A DNA stretch of 64,000 nt from Methylobacterium pseudosasicola (GTDB taxonomy: Bacteria > Pseudomonadota > Alphaproteobacteria > Rhizobiales > Beijerinckiaceae). Below, in pieces: positions 43,949 through 52,546 of this stretch. The notes beneath the pieces were generated by a model, which searched no databases, was not told where the DNA came from, and was given only the letters and a program-made list of their open reading frames with translations. Location: NCBI RefSeq assembly GCF_900114535.1, contig NZ_FOTK01000004.1:212202-276201 (forward strand), in the 5' to 3' direction. Made by a program: the position numbers and the translations under genes. Position 1 is the first letter of the stretch. Every line of letters starts with the position of its first letter.

Positions 43949-44287
43949 TTATTCCGCCAGCTCCAAAGAATGCCGTCCCTCCCGATCATCGATCTCGATG
44001 ATCCAGAGATCGGAGTCGAACCGGATTTCCTTGGTCAGCCGCTCCTCGACGTCGAGCGGGGTGGCGCCCGTGACCAGGGCGGCGAAACGGCGGTCGCCGC
44101 TGTCCTCGGCCTCGAACAGGGCCTGGGGGGCGGGGCCGTAGAGATCGGCGGTGCCGTCGAGGCGGTCGACCTTCACGAAGATCGCGCCGGCCTCCGGCGA
44201 GCCGCGTCGGCGCAGCACCGCCGGGATGCCCTCGACCCCGAGGCGGCGCAGGTGGGCCGAGACCCAGAAATCGGAGCGCAGGCGCAT
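43949..44287 (-). CDS. DUF1491 family protein
   Basis: A 112-residue alphaproteobacterial protein of unknown function. The family pattern is 'RLRSDFWVSAHLRRLGVEGI', 'AVLRRRGSPEAGAIFVKVDR', then 'LYGPAP', 'DVEERLTKEIRFDSDLWIIE' and 'IDDREG'. The ATG at 44287 has GGAAGG 9 bp upstream. It is codirectional with the peptidoglycan-binding and kinase genes upstream, which are often neighbours of DUF1491 in Hyphomicrobiales. Confidence 0.9.
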   Translation of the reverse strand: MRLRSDFWVSAHLRRLGVEGIPAVLRRRGSPEAGAIFVKVDRLDGTADLYGPAPQALFEAEDSGDRRFAALVTGATPLDVEERLTKEIRFDSDLWIIEIDDREGRHSLELAE

Positions 44288-44430
44288 GCGTGTCGGGCCT
44301 TCCGGAAGCGGGACGCTGCCGGTCGCGACCAACTAGAGTCGTTTCCGATCGCGTTGCAATCGGGCTCGCCACAGGTTCTTGACGAGACGCGCGCGGCGCC
44401 GAACCGGCCTCCACTTCGGCGGCGTGCGCT

Positions 44431-45135
44431 CTATCCCTGGCCGGCGCGGGACATCAGCGCGCGCAGGGTCCGGCCCGCGGCCTCGCCGGTCACCGGCAGC
44501 TTGGCGCTCCGCTCGAACTTCTCGATCGCCGCCCGGGTGCCGGGCCCCATGGCCCCGTCTGGCTTGACCGGATAGCCGAGCTTCGACAGCGCCTTCTGCG
44601 CCCGCAGCACCGGATCGGCCGGCGTCTCGGGCTTAGCCGTCTTCGCCGCCTCCTTGGGCGCGTCCTTCGGCACAGGCTTGGCGGCCGTCCGGGCCGCCAC
44701 GGCCCGGGGCGTCACCGAGGCGGTGGTCTCGTCGGAGCGGATCAGGTCGGCGATCGGGTCCCTAGCGGCCTGCTTGGCGGGGGCGGCCCGGTCGGGCTGC
44801 GTCGGCTCCTTGACGACATCCCGGATCGCCTCCTTCGCGGTCGGTGTCGGCTCGCGGGGGGCGGGGGCCTTCTGGGTCGCGACCTTGGGCAGGATCGGCG
44901 CCGGATGGCGGCCGGATTGATGGCCGAGCGCGTTGAAGCAGATGAAGCCCGCCGCGCCCACGGCCACGACGCTGCTCAGCACCGTGCCCGGGCTGTTCCG
45001 GCACGAGGCGCCCGTCGCCTTCACCGCACCGACCAGCACGCCGCGCCAATCGCTCGGGGCGGCGGCGCGGCGTGTCGCCGGACGGCGGACGGCGCGGGCC
45101 TCGCCCGGAACGGTGATCTCGCGGTAGCCTGACAT
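44431..45135 (-). CDS. Peptidoglycan-binding domain protein, membrane-anchored
   Basis: A 234-residue protein with a ~45-residue cytoplasmic N-terminus, one TM helix ('VLSSVVAVGAAGFICFNALG', about 52-71), a long Lys/Pro/Ala-rich periplasmic linker and a C-terminal PG_binding_1 repeat ('VLRAQKALSKLGYPVKPDGA' to 'FERSAKLPVTGEAAGRTLRA'). It would tether the membrane to peptidoglycan. GGAG precedes the ATG. It follows the sensor kinase by 27 bp and is likely cotranscribed. Confidence 0.88.
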   Translation of the reverse strand: MSGYREITVPGEARAVRRPATRRAAAPSDWRGVLVGAVKATGASCRNSPGTVLSSVVAVGAAGFICFNALGHQSGRHPAPILPKVATQKAPAPREPTPTAKEAIRDVVKEPTQPDRAAPAKQAARDPIADLIRSDETTASVTPRAVAARTAAKPVPKDAPKEAAKTAKPETPADPVLRAQKALSKLGYPVKPDGAMGPGTRAAIEKFERSAKLPVTGEAAGRTLRALMSRAGQG

Positions 45136-45162
45136 CGTGTCTCCTTCTCGCGGATCGCCGGC

Positions 45163-47037
45163 TCAGCCGGCCCGGCGCAGGGTCGGCTCCGAGGCGGCGG
45201 GCTCGGCGTCGAACAGGCCGAGCGGTAGGCGCACCACCGACCGGCGCGGGGCGGCTGCACCCCGCACGGCGGTGCGGATCGGGGCGGGGCCGGCGGCGGC
45301 CGCCGGATCCCGGCAGACGAGGGGCAGCGTCACGGTCACGACGGTGCCGGCCTGGGGGGCGCTCTCGATCAGCATGGCGCCGCCATGCAGGCCAACGAGG
45401 CCCTGCACCACCGAGAGGCCGAGGCCGGTGCCCTCGTGCTGGCGCTTGTAGCCGCCGCTCCCGGCCTGGAAGAACGGCGTGCCGAGCTTGGGCAGGTCGC
45501 CCTCGCCGACGCCGACCCCGGTATCGGCGACGACGATGTCCAGCCCGTCCGGGCCCGGCCGCAGGGACAGGTCGACCCGGCCGCCCCGCGGGGTGAACTT
45601 CACCGCGTTCGAGATCAGGTTGATCAGCACCTGGCGGCACGCGCTCGGATCGGCCGTGATCTCGATCGGGCCCGGCACGGCGGCCGACAGGGTGACCCCG
45701 GCCGCCTCGGCCTTGAGGCGCATCAGGTCGCAGCAGGAGCGGACCAGGGCAGCGGCGTCGAAGGTCTCCGGCGCGTAGTCGAAATTGCCGCTCTGGATCC
45801 GGCTCATGTCGAGCAGCGTGTTGACGACTCCGAGCAGGTGGTGGCCGGAGGCGCCGATGATCCCGGCATAGTCCCGCGCCTGGTCCGGGCTGAGGCTGAT
45901 CGCGCCTTCGCCGGCCAGAACCTCGGAGAAGCCGATGATCGCATTGAGCGGCGTGCGCAGTTCGTGGGTGACGTTCGCCAGGAACCGACCCTTGATCGCG
46001 TCGGCGCGCTCGGCCTCGGCGCGGGCGCGCTCCAGCTCCTCGGCGTGGCGGTGATGCTCGGTCATGTCGCGGGTCACGGCGACGACGGTCATGGCCGCGT
46101 CGTGCGGGCCGTGCGCGATCCGGTGAGCGCGCATCTCCGCATGGATCAGGCGGGCGCCGTCGGGCCGGCCGGCCGCGGGCTCGACATGGAGGCGCAGGGG
46201 CAGGGTGGCGGGACGCCCGGTCGCTGCGACGTCGCTCACCGCCTTGAGGAAGGCCGGCCGGTCGGCGACGTGGACCCGCTCCAGGAGGCCGTGGCCGCGC
46301 AGCCGCGCCGCGTCGCTGCCGACGAGCCGGCTCGCCGAGACGGACGCCTCCAGCACCCGGCCGTTGCGGTCGTGCCAGGTCACGAGGTCGTCGATCGCCG
46401 AGAGCAGCAGGCGGTCGCGGGCCTCGTTGTCGCGCAGCCGCTCGCGCCAGGCGCCCTCGTTGCGCATGTGCTCCAGGGCCTGGGCGGCGACATGGCCGAT
46501 CGCGGTGAGCGCGAAGACCGGCAGGGCGACGCTGGCGGAGATCTCCATCATCGGCACGGTCCCGGCCCAGGAGCCGAGGGAGACGACACCGAGTACGCCG
46601 AGCACAGCCAGGCAGGATGCGGCGGCCGTGGCCCGCATCGAGCCGGAGACCATCGCCTCCAGGGGGATCGCCACCAGCCAGACCGCCGCCGGGGAGGCGG
46701 CGCCGCCGGTGAGACCCGCGAGGCAGACCACGAGCCCGGTCAGGCCCGCCGACGACACTGCATGCGCCACCCAGAGGGAGCCGGTGCGGGCGAGCAGCAC
46801 CGCGGCCAGGACCGGCAGCAGCAGGCTCGCGATCGCCAGCACCTCGATGCCGGACGGGACCCCGCGCCAGACGAGATAAGGCGGCAGCGCCGCCATCATC
46901 ACCATGCCGGTGGCGAGGCGGGACACCAGGAAGCGCTCGTGCCGGAACCGAACGCTCGCATCGTCGGCCACGGATTCGTGGACCAGACCCGCGAGACGGT
47001 CGTCGAGCAGAGAAGTCAGGGCTTTTTTAACAGGCAA
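45163..47037 (-). CDS. Membrane PAS sensor histidine kinase (DivJ/PleC-like architecture)
   Basis: A 624-residue kinase. About six TM helices lie in the first 190 residues, then a PAS domain (about 205-320), HisKA with 'LANVTHELRTPLNAIIGFSE' (phospho-His) and HATPase with 'NLISNAVKFTPRGGR', 'VVADTGVGVGEGDLPKLGTP' and 'HEGTGLGLSVVQGLVGLHGG'. The layout and HisKA sequence recall DivJ/PleC of the DivK cell-cycle circuit, but assignment is inference. The start codon would be TTG at 47037. No response regulator is adjacent; a peptidoglycan-binding protein gene follows. Confidence 0.85.
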   Translation of the reverse strand: MPVKKALTSLLDDRLAGLVHESVADDASVRFRHERFLVSRLATGMVMMAALPPYLVWRGVPSGIEVLAIASLLLPVLAAVLLARTGSLWVAHAVSSAGLTGLVVCLAGLTGGAASPAAVWLVAIPLEAMVSGSMRATAAASCLAVLGVLGVVSLGSWAGTVPMMEISASVALPVFALTAIGHVAAQALEHMRNEGAWRERLRDNEARDRLLLSAIDDLVTWHDRNGRVLEASVSASRLVGSDAARLRGHGLLERVHVADRPAFLKAVSDVAATGRPATLPLRLHVEPAAGRPDGARLIHAEMRAHRIAHGPHDAAMTVVAVTRDMTEHHRHAEELERARAEAERADAIKGRFLANVTHELRTPLNAIIGFSEVLAGEGAISLSPDQARDYAGIIGASGHHLLGVVNTLLDMSRIQSGNFDYAPETFDAAALVRSCCDLMRLKAEAAGVTLSAAVPGPIEITADPSACRQVLINLISNAVKFTPRGGRVDLSLRPGPDGLDIVVADTGVGVGEGDLPKLGTPFFQAGSGGYKRQHEGTGLGLSVVQGLVGLHGGAMLIESAPQAGTVVTVTLPLVCRDPAAAAGPAPIRTAVRGAAAPRRSVVRLPLGLFDAEPAASEPTLRRAG

Positions 47038-47300
47038 GGCTCACACGCGCCGCGGTGAATGCCAATCGACATTCCCCGCGCCTCCGGCTCGACTTCAAAA
47101 CGACTACCGGACAGTCGCAGGGGCGGCTTAAACGAGTGTTGCGGGACTTGGCCGAATGCGCGGGATGCTTTCCGTAAGGTAACCAGCCGCTTCTGAACGT
47201 GCTTCGTTCACCATGGCACGCGAAACCCCGGCACGGTTGAGGTGGAGTTCACGAAATCCGGCGGATTTTCCCGGTCGAGACCCGCGAAGGAGCCCGTCCG

Positions 47301-47621
47301 ATGACCTTCCTGCTGCGCGCCGCGCTGGTGATCGGCGCGCTCTCGTACCTCGCGCTGCAGCGCAACGGCGCCGATCCGGCCGCGGAAGCTCGCAAGCTCA
47401 CGGGATCGGTGGCCGCGGGCGCCAAGGCGACGCTGCCGGCCGCCCTCGAGGCCGTCCCGGCCGAGACCCGCGACCGGGCCGTGCGCGCCGTGCTGGCCCG
47501 GGGCCTGATGGCCGAGTTGAGCCGCCGCGCCGGCGTGGACGAGCCGGAGCCCGCCTCGAACGACACGCTGGAAGCCTCCGACCGGCAGCCCGCCTGGCGC
47601 GGCCCCGCGGAGCCCCGCTGA
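47301..47621 (+). CDS. Hypothetical membrane-anchored protein
   Basis: A 106-residue protein with one N-terminal hydrophobic helix ('LLRAALVIGALSYLAL') and an alanine/arginine-rich remainder. AAGGAG lies 8 bp before the ATG. No family recognised. It diverges from the sensor kinase (start 47037) and ends just before a four-hairpin repeat. Confidence 0.7.
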   Translation: MTFLLRAALVIGALSYLALQRNGADPAAEARKLTGSVAAGAKATLPAALEAVPAETRDRAVRAVLARGLMAELSRRAGVDEPEPASNDTLEASDRQPAWRGPAEPR

Positions 47622-47640
47622 TCCCACGTCAAACCATGGG

Positions 47641-47735
47641 TTTCCAAAGGGCTCGCCCTTTGGCAGGGGTTCGGGGGCAGAGCCCCCGAGAGACCAGGGC
47701 TCTGCCCTGGACCCGCAGAAGGTCGAAGACCTTTT
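47641..47735. repeat. Four-hairpin intergenic repeat between convergent genes
   Basis: Four perfect stem-loops follow each other: 47644-47663 (8-bp stem CCAAAGGG), 47671-47689 (TCGGGGGC), 47694-47710 (CCAGGGC) and 47719-47733 (AAGGTC). It sits between the stops of convergent genes at 47621 and 47756, where it would end transcription from both sides. From memory, similar 'caaaggg..ggttcgggggcagagccccc' elements are dispersed in Methylobacterium and relatives, so it is probably a repeat family. Confidence 0.8.
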
Positions 47736-47755
47736 GAAACCGGGACTTCGACGCG

Positions 47756-48886
47756 TCAGCCGGCTTCGGCACCGGTTGCCCGGAGGGGGCGCATCGGCAG
47801 GGGCGGACGCTGCGTGGCGGCGCGCTCGGGACCCTGGCGCAGCTTGGCCTCCGGGCCGTGCAGCGGCTGGTGGGCCTCGCTCCGGCTGCGCTCGGCGAGC
47901 GGCGTGTCGAGGATGGCGGCGATCAGGTCGCGGGAGGCCGGTCGGCTCACGGTCCGGAACAGGCGCACCAGACCGGCCACCCGCTCGGCGGAGCGCGCCA
48001 CGCCCTGGTTCAGCGTGAGGAAGATGTAGACCGCCTCCTCCTCGTGCAGGCCGGCGGCGCGCAGGCCGAGGGTCAGTAGGTCGTAGCGCGCGCCCGGATC
48101 GTCCACCACGGTGAGGAAGTCGTGCGCGACCCCGAGGCTGTCGGCCAGGGCGGCGATGAATGTCGGGACGTCCTGCGCGGCCGAGAGCCCGGTCAGGGTC
48201 TCGCCGAGGCCGCGCGGCGGGGGCGGGCAGGGGCGCAGGGCTGCGGTCGCCTCGACGGTCCGGCCGATCACCTCGCGCCGGATCGGGTCGGCGTGCAGGT
48301 AGAGGGGCACAAGGTCGGCGGCCGAGACATCGGGGCGGGCGAGCAGCAGGCGCGCCAGCTCGGCGACGCCGCGGCCGCGGCTCACGAGGCGCGCGAGTGC
48401 CGCCCCGCGCAGGGTGATGCCGACATTGGCGGCCAAGGCCAAGTCGATCTCCGGGCGGCCCTCGCGGGAGAGTTCGTCCACCGCCTCGCGGCTCAGCCCG
48501 ACCCGGGCGGCGATGCGGGCGGCGATGTCGGAGCCGTCGGCCAGCGCCGCCTCGATCAGCCGGTGGCTCAGCACGGGGGCGAGCTTCACCACCGTGTCGC
48601 GGACGGCGCCGCCCCGGATGGCTAGCGCCTCCAGGACCGAGGACGGCGTTTCGGGGAAGGCTGCGAGCTTGTTGGCGACGACCTGGGCGGTCTCGTCGTC
48701 CACCCGAGGGATCAGGCCGCAGGCCAGGGACTCGAAGATCTCGATCTCGGCCCGATCCCGACCGGGTGCCCGAACGAACAGATCGGTCTGCACCCGGAGG
48801 ATCACCGGCTTGAGATCGAGATTCTCGATCCGCGACAATTCGAGGAGCCCGGACAGGTCCGGCGGAGCATCGACGGATGGGGGCAT
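47756..48886 (-). CDS. DUF2336 domain protein
   Basis: A 376-residue, mostly helical alphaproteobacterial protein. DUF2336 features include 'RDRAEIEIFESLACGLIPRV', then 'ETAQVVANKLAAFPETPSSV' and 'DIAARIAARVGLSREAVDEL', HEAT-like repeats of short helices. Function unknown. The ATG at 48886 is chosen; a TTG at 48904 would add six residues. The C-terminal 50 residues are disordered. Transcription is monocistronic by position. Confidence 0.85.
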   Translation of the reverse strand: MPPSVDAPPDLSGLLELSRIENLDLKPVILRVQTDLFVRAPGRDRAEIEIFESLACGLIPRVDDETAQVVANKLAAFPETPSSVLEALAIRGGAVRDTVVKLAPVLSHRLIEAALADGSDIAARIAARVGLSREAVDELSREGRPEIDLALAANVGITLRGAALARLVSRGRGVAELARLLLARPDVSAADLVPLYLHADPIRREVIGRTVEATAALRPCPPPPRGLGETLTGLSAAQDVPTFIAALADSLGVAHDFLTVVDDPGARYDLLTLGLRAAGLHEEEAVYIFLTLNQGVARSAERVAGLVRLFRTVSRPASRDLIAAILDTPLAERSRSEAHQPLHGPEAKLRQGPERAATQRPPLPMRPLRATGAEAG

Positions 48887-49006
48887 GAGGATCGGGTTAC
48901 GCAAGACTGCAGTAAGCTCACGCTAACCGCATCGACGTGAATCGACCTTTAAGCCGCCCCCGAGCGGGCCGTGCCGTCCTGCATCATCCTGGGACCGTGG
49001 CCAGGT

Positions 49007-49360
49007 TCAGTGCACCAGCCAGAGGGAGAACGTCAGCACCGCCGCGATCGCCACGATCGCGCCGGCATAGGCCGAGGTGATCCACGGGGTGCGCTGCTGC
49101 ATGATGCCGGCGGCAGCCTTCTCCGAGGGCGCGCGTTCGGTCAGCCGCGCCAGGCGGATCCGTTGCGGCGTCGGCGGTGTGCCGCCGGCCTCGTCGCATG
49201 TGCCGAGCGGGGCGGCCCCGACATCCACGTGGGGCGCCTTGTCGCCGGTCCGGCCGCTGTCGATGTCGCCCTTGAGCTGCGCCGAGGTCGGGTTGTCGGA
49301 ATCCGGCGGCGGATCGGCCTGCAGGTTCCCGGGGGGCGGTGGGGTCTCGGATCGCAGCAT
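49007..49360 (-). CDS. Hypothetical tail-anchored protein
   Basis: A 117-residue protein with a proline-rich polar N-terminus and one C-terminal TM helix ('AYAGAIVAIAAVLTFSLWLV'), a tail-anchored topology. TGGAG lies 9 bp before the ATG. No family recognised. Codirectional with a GNAT gene 71 bp upstream. Confidence 0.62.
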   Translation of the reverse strand: MLRSETPPPPGNLQADPPPDSDNPTSAQLKGDIDSGRTGDKAPHVDVGAAPLGTCDEAGGTPPTPQRIRLARLTERAPSEKAAAGIMQQRTPWITSAYAGAIVAIAAVLTFSLWLVH

Positions 49361-49431
49361 CGGTGGAACTCCAGTATTACCGGGTCAACGCCCGATACTG
49401 GCCGCCGGCTGCGCCCATGGTGTCGCGGATC

Positions 49432-49893
49432 TCAAGTCTCCGCGGATCCCCGTTTGAGCAAAGGCCGCGTGAGGATCTGCCCCTCGTCGGTGAAACCGGC
49501 AGCGGCGCAGAAGGCCAGCAGATCGTCCTGACCGGGGCCGACAGACAGGGCGAGCCGCTCACAGCCGGCCTGCCGGGCCGCCCGCGCCGCTGCCTTCAGC
49601 AAGACCCGACCGATGCCCCGGCGCCGGGATTCAGCCGCGACCACGAGGGTCGTGATCAGGCCCAGGGCCCTGGATGCCTCGAGGGTGCGGATGGGAGCGA
49701 GCACGATCAGCCCGCTCGGCGGTCCCCATTCGACTGCCACAAGGGCCGTGCCGCTGCTCCCCTGGAGGGCGTCGAGCCGGGCGGCAAGGTCCGCCGCGCC
49801 GACCGCGATGCCGGCCTCACCCAAGAGCTCCGCGAGACCCGGCGCGTCGGGTCCCGCGGCGGCGCGGATCTCCAGCCCGTAGCGATTGCCCAA
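49432..49893 (-). CDS. GNAT acetyltransferase
   Basis: A 153-residue GNAT with the CoA loop 'VVAAESRRRGIGRVLLKAAA' and 'CERLALSVGPGQDDLLAFCA' followed by 'AAGFTDEGQILTRPLLKRG'. A TTG start at 49893 is used; there is no upstream ATG in frame. Substrate unknown. Confidence 0.78.
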   Translation of the reverse strand: MGNRYGLEIRAAAGPDAPGLAELLGEAGIAVGAADLAARLDALQGSSGTALVAVEWGPPSGLIVLAPIRTLEASRALGLITTLVVAAESRRRGIGRVLLKAAARAARQAGCERLALSVGPGQDDLLAFCAAAGFTDEGQILTRPLLKRGSAET

Positions 49894-50022
49894 TCCCTGC
49901 TCCCGTGTCGTGGTCCCTGGCGGTCATCCTACGCCGTCATGGCGCGCGCGGCATCGCGCGTGGAACGGGCGCCGGCCCGGCGGTTTGGCTCGGCAGGCGC
50001 GAGATCACGGGGAGGGCGCAGC

Positions 50023-50208
50023 ATGGCGAGCCGGGTGCCAGACCAGACCACGGACGGGCAGGGCGGCGATGAGCCGGGGGAGGGCGGGCCGCCGCCAGCG
50101 CCCGGCCGGCAGCCCGAGGCTGACAAGACCGAGAAGAGCGAGTCCGAAAAGGCCGAGACGGAGAAGGCCGCGGGGGACATAGCCGACGATCTCGCGGATT
50201 TCGCCTGA
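50023..50208 (+). CDS. Small acidic hypothetical protein
   Basis: A 61-residue highly charged protein (Glu, Lys, Asp-rich; 'KTEKSESEKAETEKAAGDIA'), probably disordered or coiled coil. GGGGAGGG lies 6 bp before the ATG, the main support for a real start. It converges on mucR with a shared terminator hairpin between. No family recognised. Confidence 0.6.
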   Translation: MASRVPDQTTDGQGGDEPGEGGPPPAPGRQPEADKTEKSESEKAETEKAAGDIADDLADFA

Positions 50209-50255
50209 TCGCCGCGACGGACGACCGGTCCCGCGAAGATCGGCAGTATACGAAA

Positions 50256-50296
50256 ACGATCCGGGCGGCACGCTGCGCGCATGCCGCCCGGATCGT
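50256..50296. terminator. Bidirectional terminator between small gene and mucR
   Basis: A perfect 14-bp GC-rich stem (50256-50269 with 50283-50296), extendable by one A:T pair, and an 11-base loop. On the minus strand it is followed by TTTTC, which fits intrinsic termination of mucR; it also lies 48 bp after the plus-strand 50208 stop. Confidence 0.8.
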
Positions 50297-50333
50297 CAAT
50301 CCAATCGAGGCCCCTGTCTTGGGGCGTTCAAGA

Positions 50334-50840
50334 TCAGGCCGTTTCCTTGGCCTTGCGCGGGCGGCTGGCCTTCTTCGGCTTCTCGGCGGGCTCCTCCTCG
50401 GGCTCCGGCGCCGGGGCGGCGGCCGACTTGCGGCGCTGCTGGCCGAGGCCGAGGCTGCGGGCGAGCTCGGAACGCTGGGCCGAGTAGCTGGCGGCGGTCG
50501 AGGGATAGTCCCGCGGCAGGCCGAAACGCTCGCGATACTGCTCGATGGTCAGGCCGTTGCGCGACAGGTGACGCTTCAGCGTCTTGTACGGCTTTCCGTC
50601 GATGAACGAGACCAGCGCATCCGGGGTCACCGACTTGCGGATCTGGGCCGGCGTCGGCTTGTCGGCCGTCTCGGTGACGGCAGCCGCGGGCGCGGAGAGC
50701 TTCGCCAGAGCCGCGTGAACGCCGGCCAGGAGCGCGGGCAATTCGCTGATCGGGACGGAATTGTTCGAGACATACGCGGACACGATGTCCGATGCCTGCT
50801 CGATAAAGGTCTGCTGCTGATCTGTGGCGATGTCGTCCAT
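50334..50840 (-). CDS. mucR: MucR/Ros family transcriptional regulator
   Basis: A 168-residue zinc-finger-type H-NS-like regulator that silences surface polysaccharide, motility and cell-cycle genes. The DNA-binding core is 'KSVTPDALVSFIDGKPYKTL' then 'KRHLSRNGLTIEQYRERFGL'. Where Ros has C-x2-C/D and two histidines, this protein has Ser for the first cysteine and Asn for the last histidine, so the zinc site is incomplete, as in some Ml homologues. The C-terminus is a Lys/Pro/Glu-rich tail. A dyad at 50884-50925 lies in its leader and may serve autoregulation. Confidence 0.93.
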   Translation of the reverse strand: MDDIATDQQQTFIEQASDIVSAYVSNNSVPISELPALLAGVHAALAKLSAPAAAVTETADKPTPAQIRKSVTPDALVSFIDGKPYKTLKRHLSRNGLTIEQYRERFGLPRDYPSTAASYSAQRSELARSLGLGQQRRKSAAAPAPEPEEEPAEKPKKASRPRKAKETA

Positions 50841-51210
50841 CGATGATTCCCTCTATCCGACGCTGGGGCACGGTTCTATCGTCTGTGCAACAAAATCAAG
50901 TCGTCGTCGAGATTTTCTTTGCACAATGCGTCGGTCATGAACACGCATATTACTCAAGCCGTCGGTGCAGCTGCAATCGTCGCACGAGCAATCCCACAGC
51001 GGTGCGCCGGACTTGGACGAGATCGGGTCCTTGCCGATCGCCTCTGTTACGCCTTTGGCCGCCGCCAATCCGGCTGCTTCGTCTGGGAAAAGCCCTGGGC
51101 GGTCTCGCAACGAACCGGAAACACGTGGCTTCCTGCGCGATCCGCCGCGCGGGAATGTATATTGTTGGCACGATGACGCTGTCGGCGGGACGAGATTTGG
51201 GGATATCGGC
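50841..51210. other. Intergenic region between mucR and thioesterase gene
   Basis: A 370-bp divergent promoter region. It is AT-enriched at 50880-50960 and holds the mucR dyad. Beyond 51160 the sequence approaches the thioesterase start. No small gene with a ribosome-binding site was found. Confidence 0.5.
50884..50925. promoter_or_regulatory. Inverted repeat in the mucR promoter region
   Basis: TGTGCAA (50884-50890) and TTGCACA (50919-50925) are exact inverses, with inner AAAATC (50892-50897) and GATTTT (50911-50916). The dyad is AT-rich and lies 44-85 bp upstream of the mucR ATG. MucR/Ros proteins repress their own genes through AT-rich sites, so this is a plausible operator. Confidence 0.5.
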
Positions 51211-51621
51211 GTGGATCGACCATCGGAGCAGGGCACGGTCTTCGGAGCCCACATCCCGTTCGTGAACCATTGCGGGATCGAGGCCCTGGACGTGCAGGAG
51301 GGGCGGACCCGGCTGCGCCTCGCCCTGCGGCCGGAACACGCCAACAATCTGGGGATCGCGCATGGCGGCGTGATCTGCACCCTGCTGGATGTCGCCCTCG
51401 GCACCGCCGCCCGCCTGAAGGCCGGGCGGCCGGTGGTGACCCTCGACATGCAGACCCGGTTCCTCGCCCCGGGACGCGGAATCCTGATCGCCGAGGGCCG
51501 CGTCACCCGGGCCGGACGCTCGGTGATCTTCTGCGAGGCCGAGATCCGCGACGCGGAGGGTGAGCTGGTGGCGAGCGCCACCGGCCTGCTCAAGCCCGTG
51601 AGCGAGAGCCCCCTGCGCTGA
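51211..51621 (+). CDS. PaaI family hotdog thioesterase
   Basis: A 136-residue hotdog enzyme hydrolysing acyl- or aryl-CoA thioesters. The active region is 'EHANNLGIAHGGVICTLLDV' followed by 'ALGTAARLKAGRPVVTLDMQ', with 'GRSVIFCEAEIRDAEGELVA' at the end. The GTG at 51211 has GGGGAT 8 bp upstream, and its N-terminus matches the family; a frame open further upstream is not conserved. Convergent with the GST gene (52 bp). Confidence 0.88.
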   Translation: MDRPSEQGTVFGAHIPFVNHCGIEALDVQEGRTRLRLALRPEHANNLGIAHGGVICTLLDVALGTAARLKAGRPVVTLDMQTRFLAPGRGILIAEGRVTRAGRSVIFCEAEIRDAEGELVASATGLLKPVSESPLR

Positions 51622-51673
51622 CGCGCGCTCGGTGCGGCGCAGGCCTGCGCCGGGCCGGGGCCCAAGGGCCCGC

Positions 51674-52378
51674 TTACGCGGTCTTGAGGTGGTCGAGTTC
51701 CGTCAGGCCGCTGCCGCCATCGGCATAGGCCGCCTTGAAGCTCGGCCGCTCCTGCCAGCGCCGCCACAGAGCGTCGAGCTGCTCGAACCGCTCGTCGAGT
51801 GGGGTGGCGCAGACCGGAAACTTCGAGAACGCGATCGCCGTGCAGAGCGTGATGTCGGCAAAGGTCGGTTCATCGCCGCCGAGCATCCAGGCGCGGCCAT
51901 CCGCGAGGTGGCGGTCGACCAGGGCGGCGTGCCCCAGCGCCTCCTTGCGGCAATGCTCGCCCCATTGCGGATTGTGCGTCAGTTCCAGCTTCGGCCCAAG
52001 CCCCTGGTGCAGCACGTGGAACATCGTGGTGATGCGGTAGAGGATGTGCACCCAGATCCGGTTCTCCCACATCGTGTCGAGCCCCTGCTCCAGGGGCGTG
52101 TCGCCGGTGAGGCGCCGCCCCGGATGGGCCGCGTCGAGGTAGCGCACGATCGCGGCCGTCTCGGACAGCACGGTCCCGTCGGCGAGCAGGAGGGTCGGCG
52201 TCTCGCCCCAGGGGTTCATCTTGAGATGGCGCCATCGCCGCTGCTCGCCCCCCGGCGCCATGTTGTAGATCACCTCGTCGAACAGGTGGGCGATGCCCTT
52301 CTCGTGCGCGAACAGGCGCAGGCGCTGCGGATTCGGGAAGGCGGAGGGCGAGGTGAAGAGGCGGAGCGTGTCGGCCAT
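51674..52378 (-). CDS. Glutathione S-transferase family protein
   Basis: A 234-residue cytosolic GST. The N-terminal thioredoxin fold carries 'LRLFTSPSAFPNPQRLRLFA', 'NPWGETPTLLLADGTVLSET' with the cis-proline, and the glutathione motif 'SETAAIVRYLD'. The C-terminal helical domain has 'GDEPTFADITLCTAIAFSKF'. Electrophile conjugation is expected. It is divergent from hemF. Confidence 0.92.
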   Translation of the reverse strand: MADTLRLFTSPSAFPNPQRLRLFAHEKGIAHLFDEVIYNMAPGGEQRRWRHLKMNPWGETPTLLLADGTVLSETAAIVRYLDAAHPGRRLTGDTPLEQGLDTMWENRIWVHILYRITTMFHVLHQGLGPKLELTHNPQWGEHCRKEALGHAALVDRHLADGRAWMLGGDEPTFADITLCTAIAFSKFPVCATPLDERFEQLDALWRRWQERPSFKAAYADGGSGLTELDHLKTA

Positions 52379-52546
52379 GGGCTCGGGCTGTCCTGACGGT
52401 TCGAGGCGGCGCCGCACCGGCGCGGGACCGGCTGATCTAGAGCGCGCGCCGCCGAAGGGGACACCGGTTCGGCGGCGGCGCACGCGGCAAGCCGAATTGC
52501 TGCCCGCCGATTGACGACCCATCGGCGCAGTGGGAAAGCCTAGCGC

